A stretch of 64,000 nucleotides of DNA, from contig CM072873.1 in the NCBI GenBank assembly GCA_036937835.1, positions 8,020,001-8,084,000 on the forward strand, read 5' to 3'. Source of the DNA: Pampus argenteus (Eukaryota; Chordata; Actinopteri; Scombriformes; Stromateidae). The notes beneath the pieces are model-generated. The model was given only the letters and a program-made list of their open reading frames with translations, ran no database searches and was not told where the DNA came from. Of this stretch, positions 1 through 11,800 are shown in pieces (positions within the stretch are counted from its first letter, which is position 1; each line of letters starts with the position of its first letter). The translations under genes and the position numbers were made by a program.

Positions 1-1150
1 CAGTGATGATGATGATGATGATGGCTGTCTTATATATCTCTCTTCACAATCACTCAAACCAAAAATATAACAAAAAAAACAAAACATCCCTGCTGTGATG
101 GTAAAAAACTTCTAAGGTGTGACCTCAGTATCCATAACCAGAATATTTGATGTCTTGTGAGTCCAATGTGAAGAAAACACTATCTACGATTATATTTTTA
201 TAGGGATGTGTTTCTATGTAGAAGTACCAGATTGCGTGCGGAGGTTGGCATGTGTGTATCAGAGGAGTCTGTGCTTTGTGAGATTTCATTAGCACGTCCT
301 TCTCTGTCAGCCGTGAGCATGGGTGACAGTTGTGTAATGCACACGGGGATCAGGTTGAAATGAGAAGCAACAGAAAGGTGGACAGAACGGGATACCATGC
401 AAATCCACACATACGGAAAAGAGAAGGTCAAAGTAGAGAAGAGCCTGGCACAGGCCCAACAAAGCTCGCTCAATATATGAGACTATCAGCCTTACATTTA
501 AATAATATTATTAACATATGCTTTTGTGATTTTTTTTAATCATGTATATACTGTTATGATGCTGGATATCTATGCTAACGTATGTAAAAATGCTCCCTGC
601 ACGTCATTAAATGCTTCATTTGCAACATCTTTTCCAACTTTGCCAACAAGCTGGCGTCAGCATGCACATAAACAGACGTCATATTACAAATACATCAGAG
701 GAACTCGGGTCACAGCAGTAAACATGGAAATGAGATACGGTAAACATGTTCATTGTGTAATGTTTATTATAGATTATGCAAAATAAGGTTCGCTGCTGAA
801 ATATATTATAATTTATGACGTGGATTTATTAGGGCTATTCATGAGTGTAACAAAGAAATGAGTCAGGATTATGTGGAGCTGGAGTCAACTGAGAGCAGGT
901 TATTGTGGACTCTGTAAGCACTCAGTGTAGCACCTCAGTGTAGGACAGTCTCCAGTACTGTAGTTGGCTGACTGGATTCATTTCACTTTAATTGACTCCA
1001 ACACTTTAATGTGTACAGTCTTAACATTTTTAAGGAAAAGTGTCTGCTTGAGGCAAAGTGGTTTCAAGAGTCCACTTGTGGTGTTTGATCATATGGTTAT
1101 GTTGTTACCCCAACATGTGATGGAAGTGGACCAAGGGGATTATCTAAATT
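1..1150. other. Intergenic sequence downstream of qrsl1
   Basis: AT-rich DNA beginning with a short GAT-type trinucleotide run at about 4-24. The open frames here are short, lack splice-compatible borders and show no recognisable protein family. I see no gene in it. Confidence 0.6.
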
Positions 1151-1176
1151 ACCTAGTCTGTGAAGTTATTTTAAGA

Positions 1177-1182
1177 TTTATT
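1177..1182 (-). other. Candidate polyadenylation signal of qrsl1
   Basis: The plus strand reads TTTATT, so the minus strand reads AATAAA, about 270 bp past the qrsl1 stop codon. This would give a short 3' UTR. Other A/T-rich hexamers exist nearby, so the exact 3' end is uncertain. Confidence 0.4.
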
Positions 1183-1452
1183 AGAATTTCTTGACAGGAA
1201 CAGGAAATAATGTACATATTTCTATACTTTTCAGCAATCACACAGCAATCTTCATATTAAGCACCGATATACAAATTTACTTGAAAATGATGCAGGTGTG
1301 TCAGATTTATCCGTATGTGTGTATGTGTCCATATGTCCCCAACGTCAATGATATATAACGTCAATGATATCTTACAAGCAAATAAAGTCTATTTTAAGTC
1401 CAAAGATTGTGTCTATATTTAGTGACTCTGTCAACAGTGTCTACAGTTCTCT

Positions 1453-4400
1453 TCATACAGCTGATGTTTGCTTCGTTTTGGTCACACCTATCTCATTCCT
1501 CCTCTCGCTGGAGTCTTCAAAGTCCCTGATGGAGGGAAACCCAACCCTCTGCTCGATCCAGTGGGCAACACTAAGCAGCTTTTTGTCTTGGAGGGCTGGG
1601 CCTATGAGCTGTAAGCCAATGGGAAGGCCCAATCTTGATAAAGCGGTTGGCACTGAAACAGCCGGGAGACCTAGAGTGACAAAAAAAAAAAAAAAAGAGA
1701 GAATTGAAGGAAAGTTCATGTAAAGGCAATGATTAGGATCTTAAGATTAGTTAGGGGCTAGTTTGGAGAACAATAACAGGTTGGAAAAAGTTTAACAGAA
1801 TGTAAACACCCCATCAAAACTCTGAGGTACACTTTGACCCGAGCTGAAACTATTTGACCAGGTTACAAGACAGAACTTCTGCAAAATCAATTCCCCTTTT
1901 TAAATTCCACTTCAACATTTATTTAGTATTGTGCCTTTGTTGAAAAATGAGGAAATACATTTCAAAGTGTTTAAGTCAGATGACTGTGATGGTCTTTCAA
2001 AAAGCCTTCAGCTTGCGTCTCTTCCTTTTTCCTTGGATTTTGAGGTATGTTTATTATCCTGATGATCATTATCCTGTTGTAGAAGCCACCCTCTTTTCTT
2101 TCCTTTGCTTGGCTGGTATTTAGTGGAATCCATTCTTCTCTCCACCCGCAACACAACCCTAAAGCACGATAGATCCACCCTCATGCTTAACAGTTAGCAA
2201 GCTGTTCTTTTCATGAAATGCTGCTCCCTTTTTTTTCTCAAAACATTCCTTTGCCGATTGTGGCCAAAGAGATGTATTTTAACGTCATTAGTTCACGGCA
2301 CTTGTTTCCCAAACACGTCAGGGTCCTGTAGATGATCCACTGCATACTTTCGACGTTGGTGCTGTTTGTGCAAATATTGCTGCACGGCGGACCACCACCA
2401 CTGAGTCTATTCAATCTTGTTGGCAGTTAAATTTTGATTTGCCTTTCTGAGTTTTCTTGATCTTCCAGATTTCAGTTTTGACCGCAGTTCACCTGAACTG
2501 CCATCTCTTAATTACATTTCATACTGTGAAATCAGAGCTGAATACATCATTTCAATTTAGGAGGAGGAAACAACTTCCTGAATCCTCCCACATGTTACAC
2601 ACTGCCTGAATGCCTCCATTTCTCTCTGTACCTGCCATGTTGACAGGCTGAGTGAAGACATCTTCCTGTGCGCTGCGTGTTCGGTTGTCTTCCTGAATGA
2701 AGTCGTGATACCGCGTGGCGTCAGTGAGAGTGCTCGGCGTCAGTAGCACGTCAACACCTGAGCTGAACACATGCTTGAAATCGTCCGTGATCAGTCGGCG
2801 AACCTTCTGGGCTTTCACAAAGTAGTTCTGGTAGTTTCTGGCAAAATGAAATATGGGGAAATATTAAAGATTCACTGAACAATTTTACTCACTATATTTT
2901 AAATATTTTTTTTTATGATCAAATCGGATTATAACTGCACTGAATACGGTTCAATCTGTTGTCTTACTGTTTGAGCAGGAAGTAGTTACCACACAGTATC
3001 CTCCGTCTCACCACATCATTGAAACCCTCGTGTCGGGTTGTCGTATACATGGCCTCCGTCGAGGTATCCACTTTGCTACGGTGACCTGACAGAAGAGGGA
3101 CAGAAGTGACATTATCATAAACATCTTCTGACATGCTGGCGACACATTCAATGGAGCCAAAACCATTGTGTAATTTTTTTTAAAATAATTTTATTTAAAT
3201 GTAACTTGCTGGCATTTTCTGATAGAATCCATCCTGTGTAATCTAATGTTCATACCGTATTCTAGGCCGTCAAAACGGGCCATGTTAGACGCCACCTCAG
3301 CTTGGCACAGGACGTGGTAACACACAATGGAGTACTGGGTGTGGGGGAGGGAAACTTGCTCCACACGTGCGCCCGCCCTCTCGAACATGTCAGCGACACG
3401 ACTCCACTGCGCCAGAGTCTCGTCCGACAGCCCCGGTGCGTGGTACTCCTGACGCACATTCACAGACTTTATGAACCCAGTGTATCTGTGTTCATTTCAT
3501 TTTAGATAATTTATCTTGAATAATTTGGATGTCCATACAGTATAAAGTTGTGTATGAGGAATCTGGCTTAATGCGGTCAGGAAATAATCATTTTAATACA
3601 GAACTAAACGTACCTTTGGAATGCCTATGCAGATGTTCTTTACGTCAAAGTCTTCAGGCAGCTCTGTTGGCGATGATGGGGCGGGAACTGTTGTTGAGTC
3701 TCTCATATCTTGGCCTTGGAGAATATCTGTGTGACAATACATTAAAAAAATCCCAGATTAAAAGACACCATTTGAGGGTGGTTTCACAAATGCCCAACAC
3801 TGTGGATAGATTTATTATGTTACATACATTTTATAATTTCTTGTGGTATTTGGCAACGACACATGTCGAAACTTAAATTGGATGTTTGAGCAAAGATGAG
3901 GAAGGTGACAGTCAGTAGGATAAGTGAAATCCTCCCCATGAGGTTTTATTGTAATTTTAGTTTGTAGAAGTACAGGAAGTATGGTATTATTGTTGAATCA
4001 GACCCATTGTTTTATGTAATTTGTCCCACTTTCTTCAGTTCCCTACCTAAGACAATGGCTGCATCACGGGCGGTGCGGGTCAATATGCCAGGGACATCCA
4101 TGGAGTTGACCAGAGGTATGAGGCCATGTCTGGACAGCAGGCCGTAGGTGGGTTTCAGGGCCACAATACCACACAGTGCTGCTGGGTTACGGGTGGAACC
4201 ACCTGTGTCTGAACCTAAAGCCCTGCCAGGAATGGACCAAACAATAAATTACAATTACAAAACTACATTGATTCAAAATGGTGTTTTGAATCAAATTACT
4301 TTTCCCTTTGTAACAGTTCTGGGATGGATAATGAACATGAATCTGATTGTGTTCGCTCACAGGTAGCTAGTGAGTGATGCCACGGCTGCAGCGCTTCCTC

Positions 4401-5500
4401 CTGAACTTCCTCCAGAGACGACCCAGTCAGAGTCAGGCGCCGCCCCCGTTTGCTCTGTGTAGGAAGCAGAGTAGCTCCAGGGGTTCCTCACTGGACCAAA
4501 AGCACTGTCGGTACTGCCCGAACTGGGAGACAAATAGAGTGCATTTTCAGAATTTGTGTCTGTCACTGTCACATTTAAGTCTCATCTTGCATTTGTACAC
4601 AACTGTAACAACTTAAAAAAAAGCTGTCAAATGCAGACTGGTATTTGTAACCGACTAGCTGTTATCAAAACACATGCTGTATATGAAGAGCGGCTTACCC
4701 CATAGCAAACTCATCCATGTTGGTCTTCCCCATGAGAACAGCCCCTTGATCAAGGAGCTTCTGGACCACTGTAGCATTGTATGGTGGAACGTAGTCTGTA
4801 GCAAAAAGTCCTGTTATAATTACAGCTAATTATATTGTATTATATTAAAGCGGAAAATACAGTAACTTTACACTGATGTAAACACTGACCTTTGAGCATC
4901 CTGGAAGCACATGTGGTCTTGATATTCTCTGTGCAGAAGTTGTCCTTGACCGCAAAGGGGATTCCATCCAGAGGACCTTTGGGAGCACCTGAAGGAAAAC
5001 AGGATCAAACAGTGACACATGTGACTCTACACTGAACTGATGAAATACACACTTTGTGTGTCCTCACCCCGCAGCAGTCTGGTTTCTGCTTCTTGCGCCT
5101 GCTTCAGGGCCAGCTCCTCTGTTACGGTGATGTAAGCATTTAGATGTTGTGTTTTCTTGATGCGGTTCAAACATTTCCTACAAAGCTCTACTGGAGAGAT
5201 GCTTCCCTCCCTGAGCGCCAAGGACAACTGGAGAATAATGATGAGATATCAATGGAGGAGTGTAAATAAGTGTATTTTTACTTAAGTAATGTAGTTTTAA
5301 AATATTAAAGACAAGACGTCTTTATACTATTTCCTGACATATTTTAGTTATGGCCTGTTGGAGAACATAAACATTGTTATGTCTGACTTGTGCTAGTTAT
5401 AAATTGACAGCACAACATTGCAGCAGACAAACGCCAATAACCGAAGCTCAGAGATTAAGTTAATATTCGTACGAACCTCCTTTAATGTCAGGCTGAGCAT
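1453..5500 (-). CDS. qrsl1: Glutamyl-tRNA(Gln) amidotransferase subunit A, mitochondrial (QRSL1/GatA), 11 coding exons
   Basis: Catalytic subunit of the mitochondrial GatCAB complex. It releases ammonia from glutamine so that mischarged Glu-tRNA(Gln) becomes Gln-tRNA(Gln) in the matrix. Minus-strand coding exons: 5500-5477, 5227-5068, 4988-4890, 4795-4699, 4522-4361, 4222-4047, 3726-3614, 3448-3256, 3085-2968, 2837-2632, 1670-1453. All junctions are GT-AG and the frame stays open for 521 codons plus TGA; the human protein has 528 residues. The amidase-signature triad is visible: Lys76 in DGIPFAVKDNF, the Ser-rich loop SGGSSGGSAAA (cis-Ser near 166) and the nucleophile near Ser190 in GSDTGGSTRNP. 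Other family blocks are SIVCYHVLCQAEVASNMARF and the C-terminal LPAVSVPTALSRLGLPIGLQ. I chose the ATG at 5500 because a 24-nt first exon (MLSLTLKE) splices in frame into LSLALREGSISPVEL, as in the human N-terminus. The ATG inside exon 2 would truncate this end. It is head-to-head with rtn4ip1. Exon ends are inferred, not tested with cDNA. Confidence 0.95.
1671..2631 (-). other. qrsl1 intron 10 (last intron)
   Basis: The longest qrsl1 intron, about 960 bp. It has a GTAC donor side at 2631 and a CTAG acceptor at 1674-1671, preceded on the minus strand by a T-rich tract (the poly-A run at 1681-1696 on the plus strand). Nothing coding was recognised inside it. Confidence 0.7.
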
Positions 5501-5898
5501 GTTCACGATATGTCTGGAGACAACCTTTCAAATGTTAATCAACCTTCGCACACTGTGCTGCACTCGTAGGCTTCCATGTTTGTTTTCTTACAGCGTTTTC
5601 TCTGATTGGATAGCGGTTGAGCAAACGGCGCTGTGATTGGTGGAGGCGCTGAGCGCTGTCCAACACACGAGGAAGCGGCAAGACACAGGAGAGGACGTTA
5701 CTCAGAAATAATGATAAACTTTGGGATTATTTTATGTTATGTCAAATGACTAGTTAGATATATGTTTTTATAAGAAGAACATGTTTATATTCAGGAGGTA
5801 GTCGTGGCTCATGACGGACTGTTTGAAACCGTAACATACTGTTTTGTCGCAGAGACTAAACGCACCGTTTCATTATTTAAGCGTTTAAGGGTTGAAAG
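5501..5898. promoter_or_regulatory. Bidirectional qrsl1/rtn4ip1 promoter with two inverted CCAAT boxes
   Basis: Only 398 bp separate the divergent start codons of qrsl1 (5500, minus) and rtn4ip1 (5899, plus). ATTGG (reverse CCAAT) occurs at 5605-5609 and 5636-5640, exactly 31 bp apart and close to three helical turns. This spacing is commonly seen for paired NF-Y sites. The surrounding 5590-5700 stretch is richer in CpG than the flanks and has no TATA box. NF-Y binding is inferred from sequence only. Confidence 0.6.
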
Positions 5899-8800
5899 AT
5901 GAGAACTGTGAGACACTTAATGGGTGGTTGCAGGTGGTTGTTTTATCTCAGTAAATCACCAAATGTGACCACGTCAGTTTCCAGCCAAGCTAGACTGTTC
6001 AGTACCTCCAACAGCTGCATGACCATAATGCCTGCCTGGGTCATTGATAAATATGGAAGCAATGACGTTTTAAGGTTCACTAAAAATGCAAGTTTTCCCG
6101 TCATCAACTATCCCAATGAGGTCATTGTCAAAGTGTTTGCAGCTGGACTGAACCCATTTGATGTCAGCATGAGAGGTGAGTGACAGGTGAGGATGAATAA
6201 TATACATTCAACACTGTGTATTTGGCCCTGCAAGCTGAGATTGTGTTATAATAGTGAGGAGAGTTAGAGGCTCCACCAGCTATAATGAATTGTTTTCTGT
6301 CTCAAAATGAATATTAATTTATATGTGTGATCCTGAAGGAGGTGGCGGGTTATAGTGTGTGTGTAGATAGTGAGGGGCACGAGCAGTGATCGCTTACCAG
6401 GAATAAAATATAAAAAAGGCACCAGCTGGATTGAACTTTGACTTTTATCTTTTGTTAAACAGATCAGCCGCTTTAGGTCCTCGCTCCTTTTACTTCAAAG
6501 ATGGCCTCTGTGAATCTCACTAGTGATCTAAACACATCCCTCTGTGGTCTCTTTGATTCAGTAACACTAGGGCTGAAACAAATAGTCATTTCATCAGTGA
6601 TCATCAGAAAAAAGAATCAGCAGCTACTTTGATTATCTATTAATTCCTTAAGATGCTCTTTTTAAACGCAGATTAGAGATGTGACTGATCATTATTTTCT
6701 ATATTAATGGATTAGTTGTTTAGTCTATAAAGTGTCGGAAAATGGTGACAAATGTTTCCCTAACCCTGAGATGCAACCCTAAATATCTTCTTTTGTCCAC
6801 AAGGCAAAGATATTAAATTTACTATCAAAGAGGTCGAAAGAAATGCTGGAAGAAGCTGGAACTTTTTTTTTCCTCTTTTTTTTGTTAAAAATGACCCAAA
6901 ATTTTCATAAACATGATAGCAGCATGTTTAATATATACTTTGAATAGTCATTGCTGTATTCATTAATTGTATTTGTATGAATTTAACACTTCGAGGTTCA
7001 TCAGTATTCACTTTGGTTGGTGTGGAAACGCAGGACAAATTGAAGAAAATGCAGAAATTACAACGACCCTTGAATGGGACCAGTAACAGGCTGTTTAATC
7101 TTAAATAACTCAAACAGACTGACTGACAGAACTGTAACATGAATATTTAAGTCACCAGATGTGATATTGTGATATCACAGTCTTTTCTTTTCTTTTCTTT
7201 TCCTCTCTCTCTCTCTCTTGTGCTGTCAGGTGGATATGGTTCTTCCACACTGTCTATGAAGAGAGACCCTCTGAATATCAAGCAGACGGGCAGCGAGTTC
7301 CCTCTCATCCTGGGCAGGGACGTGTCTGGGGTTATCATGGAGTGCGGCCTGGACGTGAAGTACTTTAGAGAAAGAGATGAGGTAAAAGAAAGCGAATAGC
7401 AGCGAAGCAGAAATGTAAACTCAGCAACCTCTTCATTATACATACAGGTGACCCCTGCTTGGGAACCTGCTTGCGCTTGAGTGTAAAGCATGTTGTCATG
7501 CAGCTGTAAACAGAAATATTTATCTGTGGTAACCTTGAGACGTATTAGATGAGAAAAGATGAATTATTCATATGCATCACTAAGCAACGATCATAACCAG
7601 GTCGGGTGAATCCTAATTTCGTCGTGTGTTTGGGCAGAAACGGTGTTTGTGTTGTCAATACTGCAAGCAGCTGGTGAAGTGTGTGATGATGCAGGAGTGT
7701 TTTCCTGGCTAACACTAGGTTATATAATGTCCTGTGTGCATCAACATCATCACAAGGCATCTGAACTCTGTGGCTGACCTTGTTTATCTCGCTCTGTGGA
7801 CCTGAAATGACCTTCCCACATCATGAGTGTAATGTTGTCAGTGCAGAGCTTGCATAGGTTTTCTAGTTTCCTAACTTGTACGTATTTCTCAAAAATATCT
7901 TTATATGTTTAATATGTTCTGCTTATTGTTTCTTCAGTTGGATGATTGCGCTTTACTGTGCAGAATGACATATGATGATATTTTAGTACAGCATGAAGTA
8001 ATATCCTGTTTCCATCATCACATATTTGTTGACTCATTGACACATCATTAGAATAAAAAGTGACTCATTTTGTGACTACTTGTGGGAAGAGGTGCTCTAA
8101 TGCTGTACACTCCACAGTCCTGTAGAACTAAGCCATAGTAAACGTACTATATCGACACCTTCTTAAAAGAATCGCCTAAGTCATTTTTTCTGATTTTTCA
8201 GGAAACACAAAAAACTGAACCATTTATTAAATATACAATATTTACAAACAATTATACTAATGGGTAGAATGGCACAAGCTGTTTAACTGAGGATATAGGC
8301 AATTTTACCAGAGGTGGCCAGCATCATGAGGAGATGATTTATGCAAAAAAAAAAAAAATTGTAAAAAAGTGACTTAGGCGATTATTTTAAGAGGGTGACG
8401 ATATAGAAATTGAGACATGCGGGAGAAATCTGTCACCTTTTTCCTGATGTTTATGTCGTGTGGTGTTGCTGTGTGTCTCCCTCAGGTGTGGGCAGCTATC
8501 CCGCCGTGGAAGCAGGGCAGCTTGGCTGAGTTTGTGGTGCTGAGTGCCAACGAGGTATTTATTCTATATGTTGGAAATAAATACCTCATCTCATCGCCTC
8601 ATCTGACACCTCGTGTCACTTCTGCATTATCAGATTCCGTTTGTTGATCGTGTGTTTGTTTTAGTGACCAATTTGAATACCATCAGATGCGTTATTTCCT
8701 CTGACGGCACATGTAAAAGCAGCAGCTCATTTACACATATATTCTGTGATCTGAAACGAACGGTTGTGCTGACATTTCAGACGCATTTTCATAATAAGTC

Positions 8801-11800
8801 GGCAAGTGTTGATCACTGAAAGTTGTGACTTTTTATGTTGTGCTCAGGTATCTCACAAACCGAAATCACTGAGCCACACAGAGGCTGCAGCCATTCCTTA
8901 TGTGGCAACCACTGCCTGGTCAGCACTTGTCAACACTGGTGGGCTCACTAAAGACAACTGTGACAAGAAGCGGTGAGGGAATGCTGCCACACACACACAC
9001 AGCCACACAAGATTTCCATTCGTTGTAGGTCTCTGTCCACTCCAAAGAAGCTCCCTGTCTTTGATCCAGCCAATTATTTCACTCGCTGCTCCCTCTAAGC
9101 TGAGTCCCTGTTCGCGAGCTCCGTAATGAGCTTTTGGGTTTATGTGTTTTGCTGAAGCCTGAAGTGCATTTGACATGAATCCTAATGAGGGAGAGTCTGT
9201 GCAACAATAGTGTAGAAAGCAGAATGGGTGCTATTGTTGACGCATTTACTGTTTCCTCCTTCTCACAGGATTTTGATCCTTGGAGGATCCGGAGGAGTGG
9301 GAACATTTGCTATACAGGTATAGATGAAGAGGAGGATAATGATGCTCAAGCTGTATATTACATATTTTACGTCATTATGTTACTTTTTTTATGTGCATCA
9401 GGCTAAAACAGGCTTCTCTTAACACAAAAATGAATATGATCCTCTTGTTTCTACATATGCAAAATGCATGATAAAAACAACAGAATGGCAGCAGTGTAAG
9501 AATAATTAAAAACATTGACCAGGAAATAAAGTGTGTTTGAACTGTCGGGCATCAGAACGGCGCCACGCACCTGAATACTGCATCTCACATTACACAGACG
9601 CAACATTTCCTCTTACTAATAATATATCTTCCATGCTCCTCAAACACTGGCTTACATTCTGCTCCAAATATATATATTTGTTTTGTAGTTATGACATAAA
9701 TGATACAAATCATTTGACACACAAGCTATGCTGTTAAATATGTCCAGATGCTGAAGGCATGGGGAGCCCATGTGACTGTTACGTGCTCCCAGAATGCCGA
9801 GCAGTTTGTGAAGGGACTCGGGGCGGACCATGTGGTGAACTACACTGTCGGACCTGTTGAGGAGCCACTCAGCGCCCTGGAGAAGTAAGAGAGTCTCTCA
9901 CACATACACACACTCGTTTTTTTTCAATTCATATCACTATTTAATTGGAGGTGGTGAGTGTGTGTATTAATGACTTGCCCTTGATACCACAGCAACCCAC
10001 TCACTGCTCATATCTGTGGGAAATCTGAGCCCTTTAACAGACTTTGCAACTCAGACTTGATCTCTTTCTCCATTTCTGTCAATCTGACCAATCATGGTTT
10101 TACTTCCCACACCTGCTAAGTCTCCCTCTCATTTACTTTGTCTTTTGTGTCCACTCAACCGCCACTTATGCATTTTTTGTTGGTGTCTCTTCTTTTCACC
10201 GACCCTACCGCTCTCCACCTGAAGATTTGACCTGATCCTGGATAATGTTGGGGGGGACACGGAGCGTTGGGCGCTGAATCTGCTTAAGCCTTGGTCTGGC
10301 GCCAAGTATGTCACCCTTGTTACACCCTTCCTCGAGAACACTGACACGCTGGGTATTGCTGACGGCATGCTGCAGTCTTTTGCCACCATGGCCACCAAGG
10401 CCCTCAAGGTAATTATTGTCCACGTATTTATTGTGGTAGTCCAAAAGGATGTTTGTTTGTTGCTGCTTTTGTTAGTTTGTCAACTAATATTAGTTTATAG
10501 TACTTATCTGATATTTTTTGATGGTACATATTCTTCTTTATTCTATAACAACCAGGAATCAAATTCTCAAATCAATCAAATTGATAGTGTAATAATAACA
10601 AGTGATAACAGAGTAAAAACTAAAAATATATATATAATAAAGAAAAAGCAATTTTAAAACAATGCAGATAATTCCATCATCAGAGTACAGCTTCGAGTAT
10701 AACTGAGAAAAACACATTTCTAATGAATTGGATCTTAATTAATCCCAATAGGCTTGTACAGTCAGGAAAAATATAAAATATAACACACACACACACTCCT
10801 AAACCTCAGTATATTAAGTGTAAGAGACATCCTGTCAATGCACTGCAATGCATAGTAAAGCTTGCATTTAGTGCATTTGAGGTTGTGTGTGTTTCACATC
10901 TGCGTGCTTTCTCTCACCACCTTTTTCCACTCAACTTAACCACAAGTTTCGAAAGTTTCAAAAAAAAAGCTGTGCTCATAAACTTAAGCTGGCTCATAAT
11001 TTACACTTTCCAAAATAAATGCATTCTGGCCACAGGGACTTGGGGAAATGAAAAGGAAACTGTGTTCTCAAAACCATACAATTCTGCCACAAGCTTTTCA
11101 AGAACCAAAAGTAATGAACTTGGAATAATATGTATCAACTAGTCGCTGTTGTACGGAGAATAAGAATAATTTTTCATGTTCTTGAATTTGGTCCAAACTG
11201 GTCCCAATTCCATCAGCCTCAGCAGAAATTTGTGTTTAGTGCAAACATGCTAAATATGATACCTGCATATCAGCATGTTAACATTAATATGTCACTTTGT
11301 TATCATGAAGTTGGCATTTGGCTTAAAGTAACACGACTAATGGCTCAGCACATCCTCGCACAGCTGCTAGTCTGACTGTCGACTCTTTGTCTCTTTGATG
11401 GACAACAATGGAGGTGTGTTACGTGGATGAATAAGCCATATCAGGTGTGATGGTTCTTTTCCTACTATCATGTAATAATGAACACATTATCACGCATCTG
11501 AAATGTCAGAAATCAACGTGTTTAAACCAAGGTCAGTAGTAAGAAGGCTGGATGGAAAGTACTTATGTGATCCTCTGGTAGAAAAAGGTGGACATCGCCT
11601 AAAAAAAAAGATCTAATGGTTGGGCTCCGCAAAAAGTGTGGTCTATATAATATACTGTATTTAAGCAGGAGTCACAGAACTGATTTAATTTCATTGAACT
11701 GACCTGGGGTTTAATGATGGATTAATTACTGAGCTAAATCTCTATTTTGTATTCGACCCTACCAAGACCTTTTTAACAGTTGTGTTAATTTTTTTTCCAA

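Noticed and set aside
1364..1723. 119-codon plus-strand frame
   Set aside because: Antisense of the last qrsl1 exon, running through a poly-A tract.
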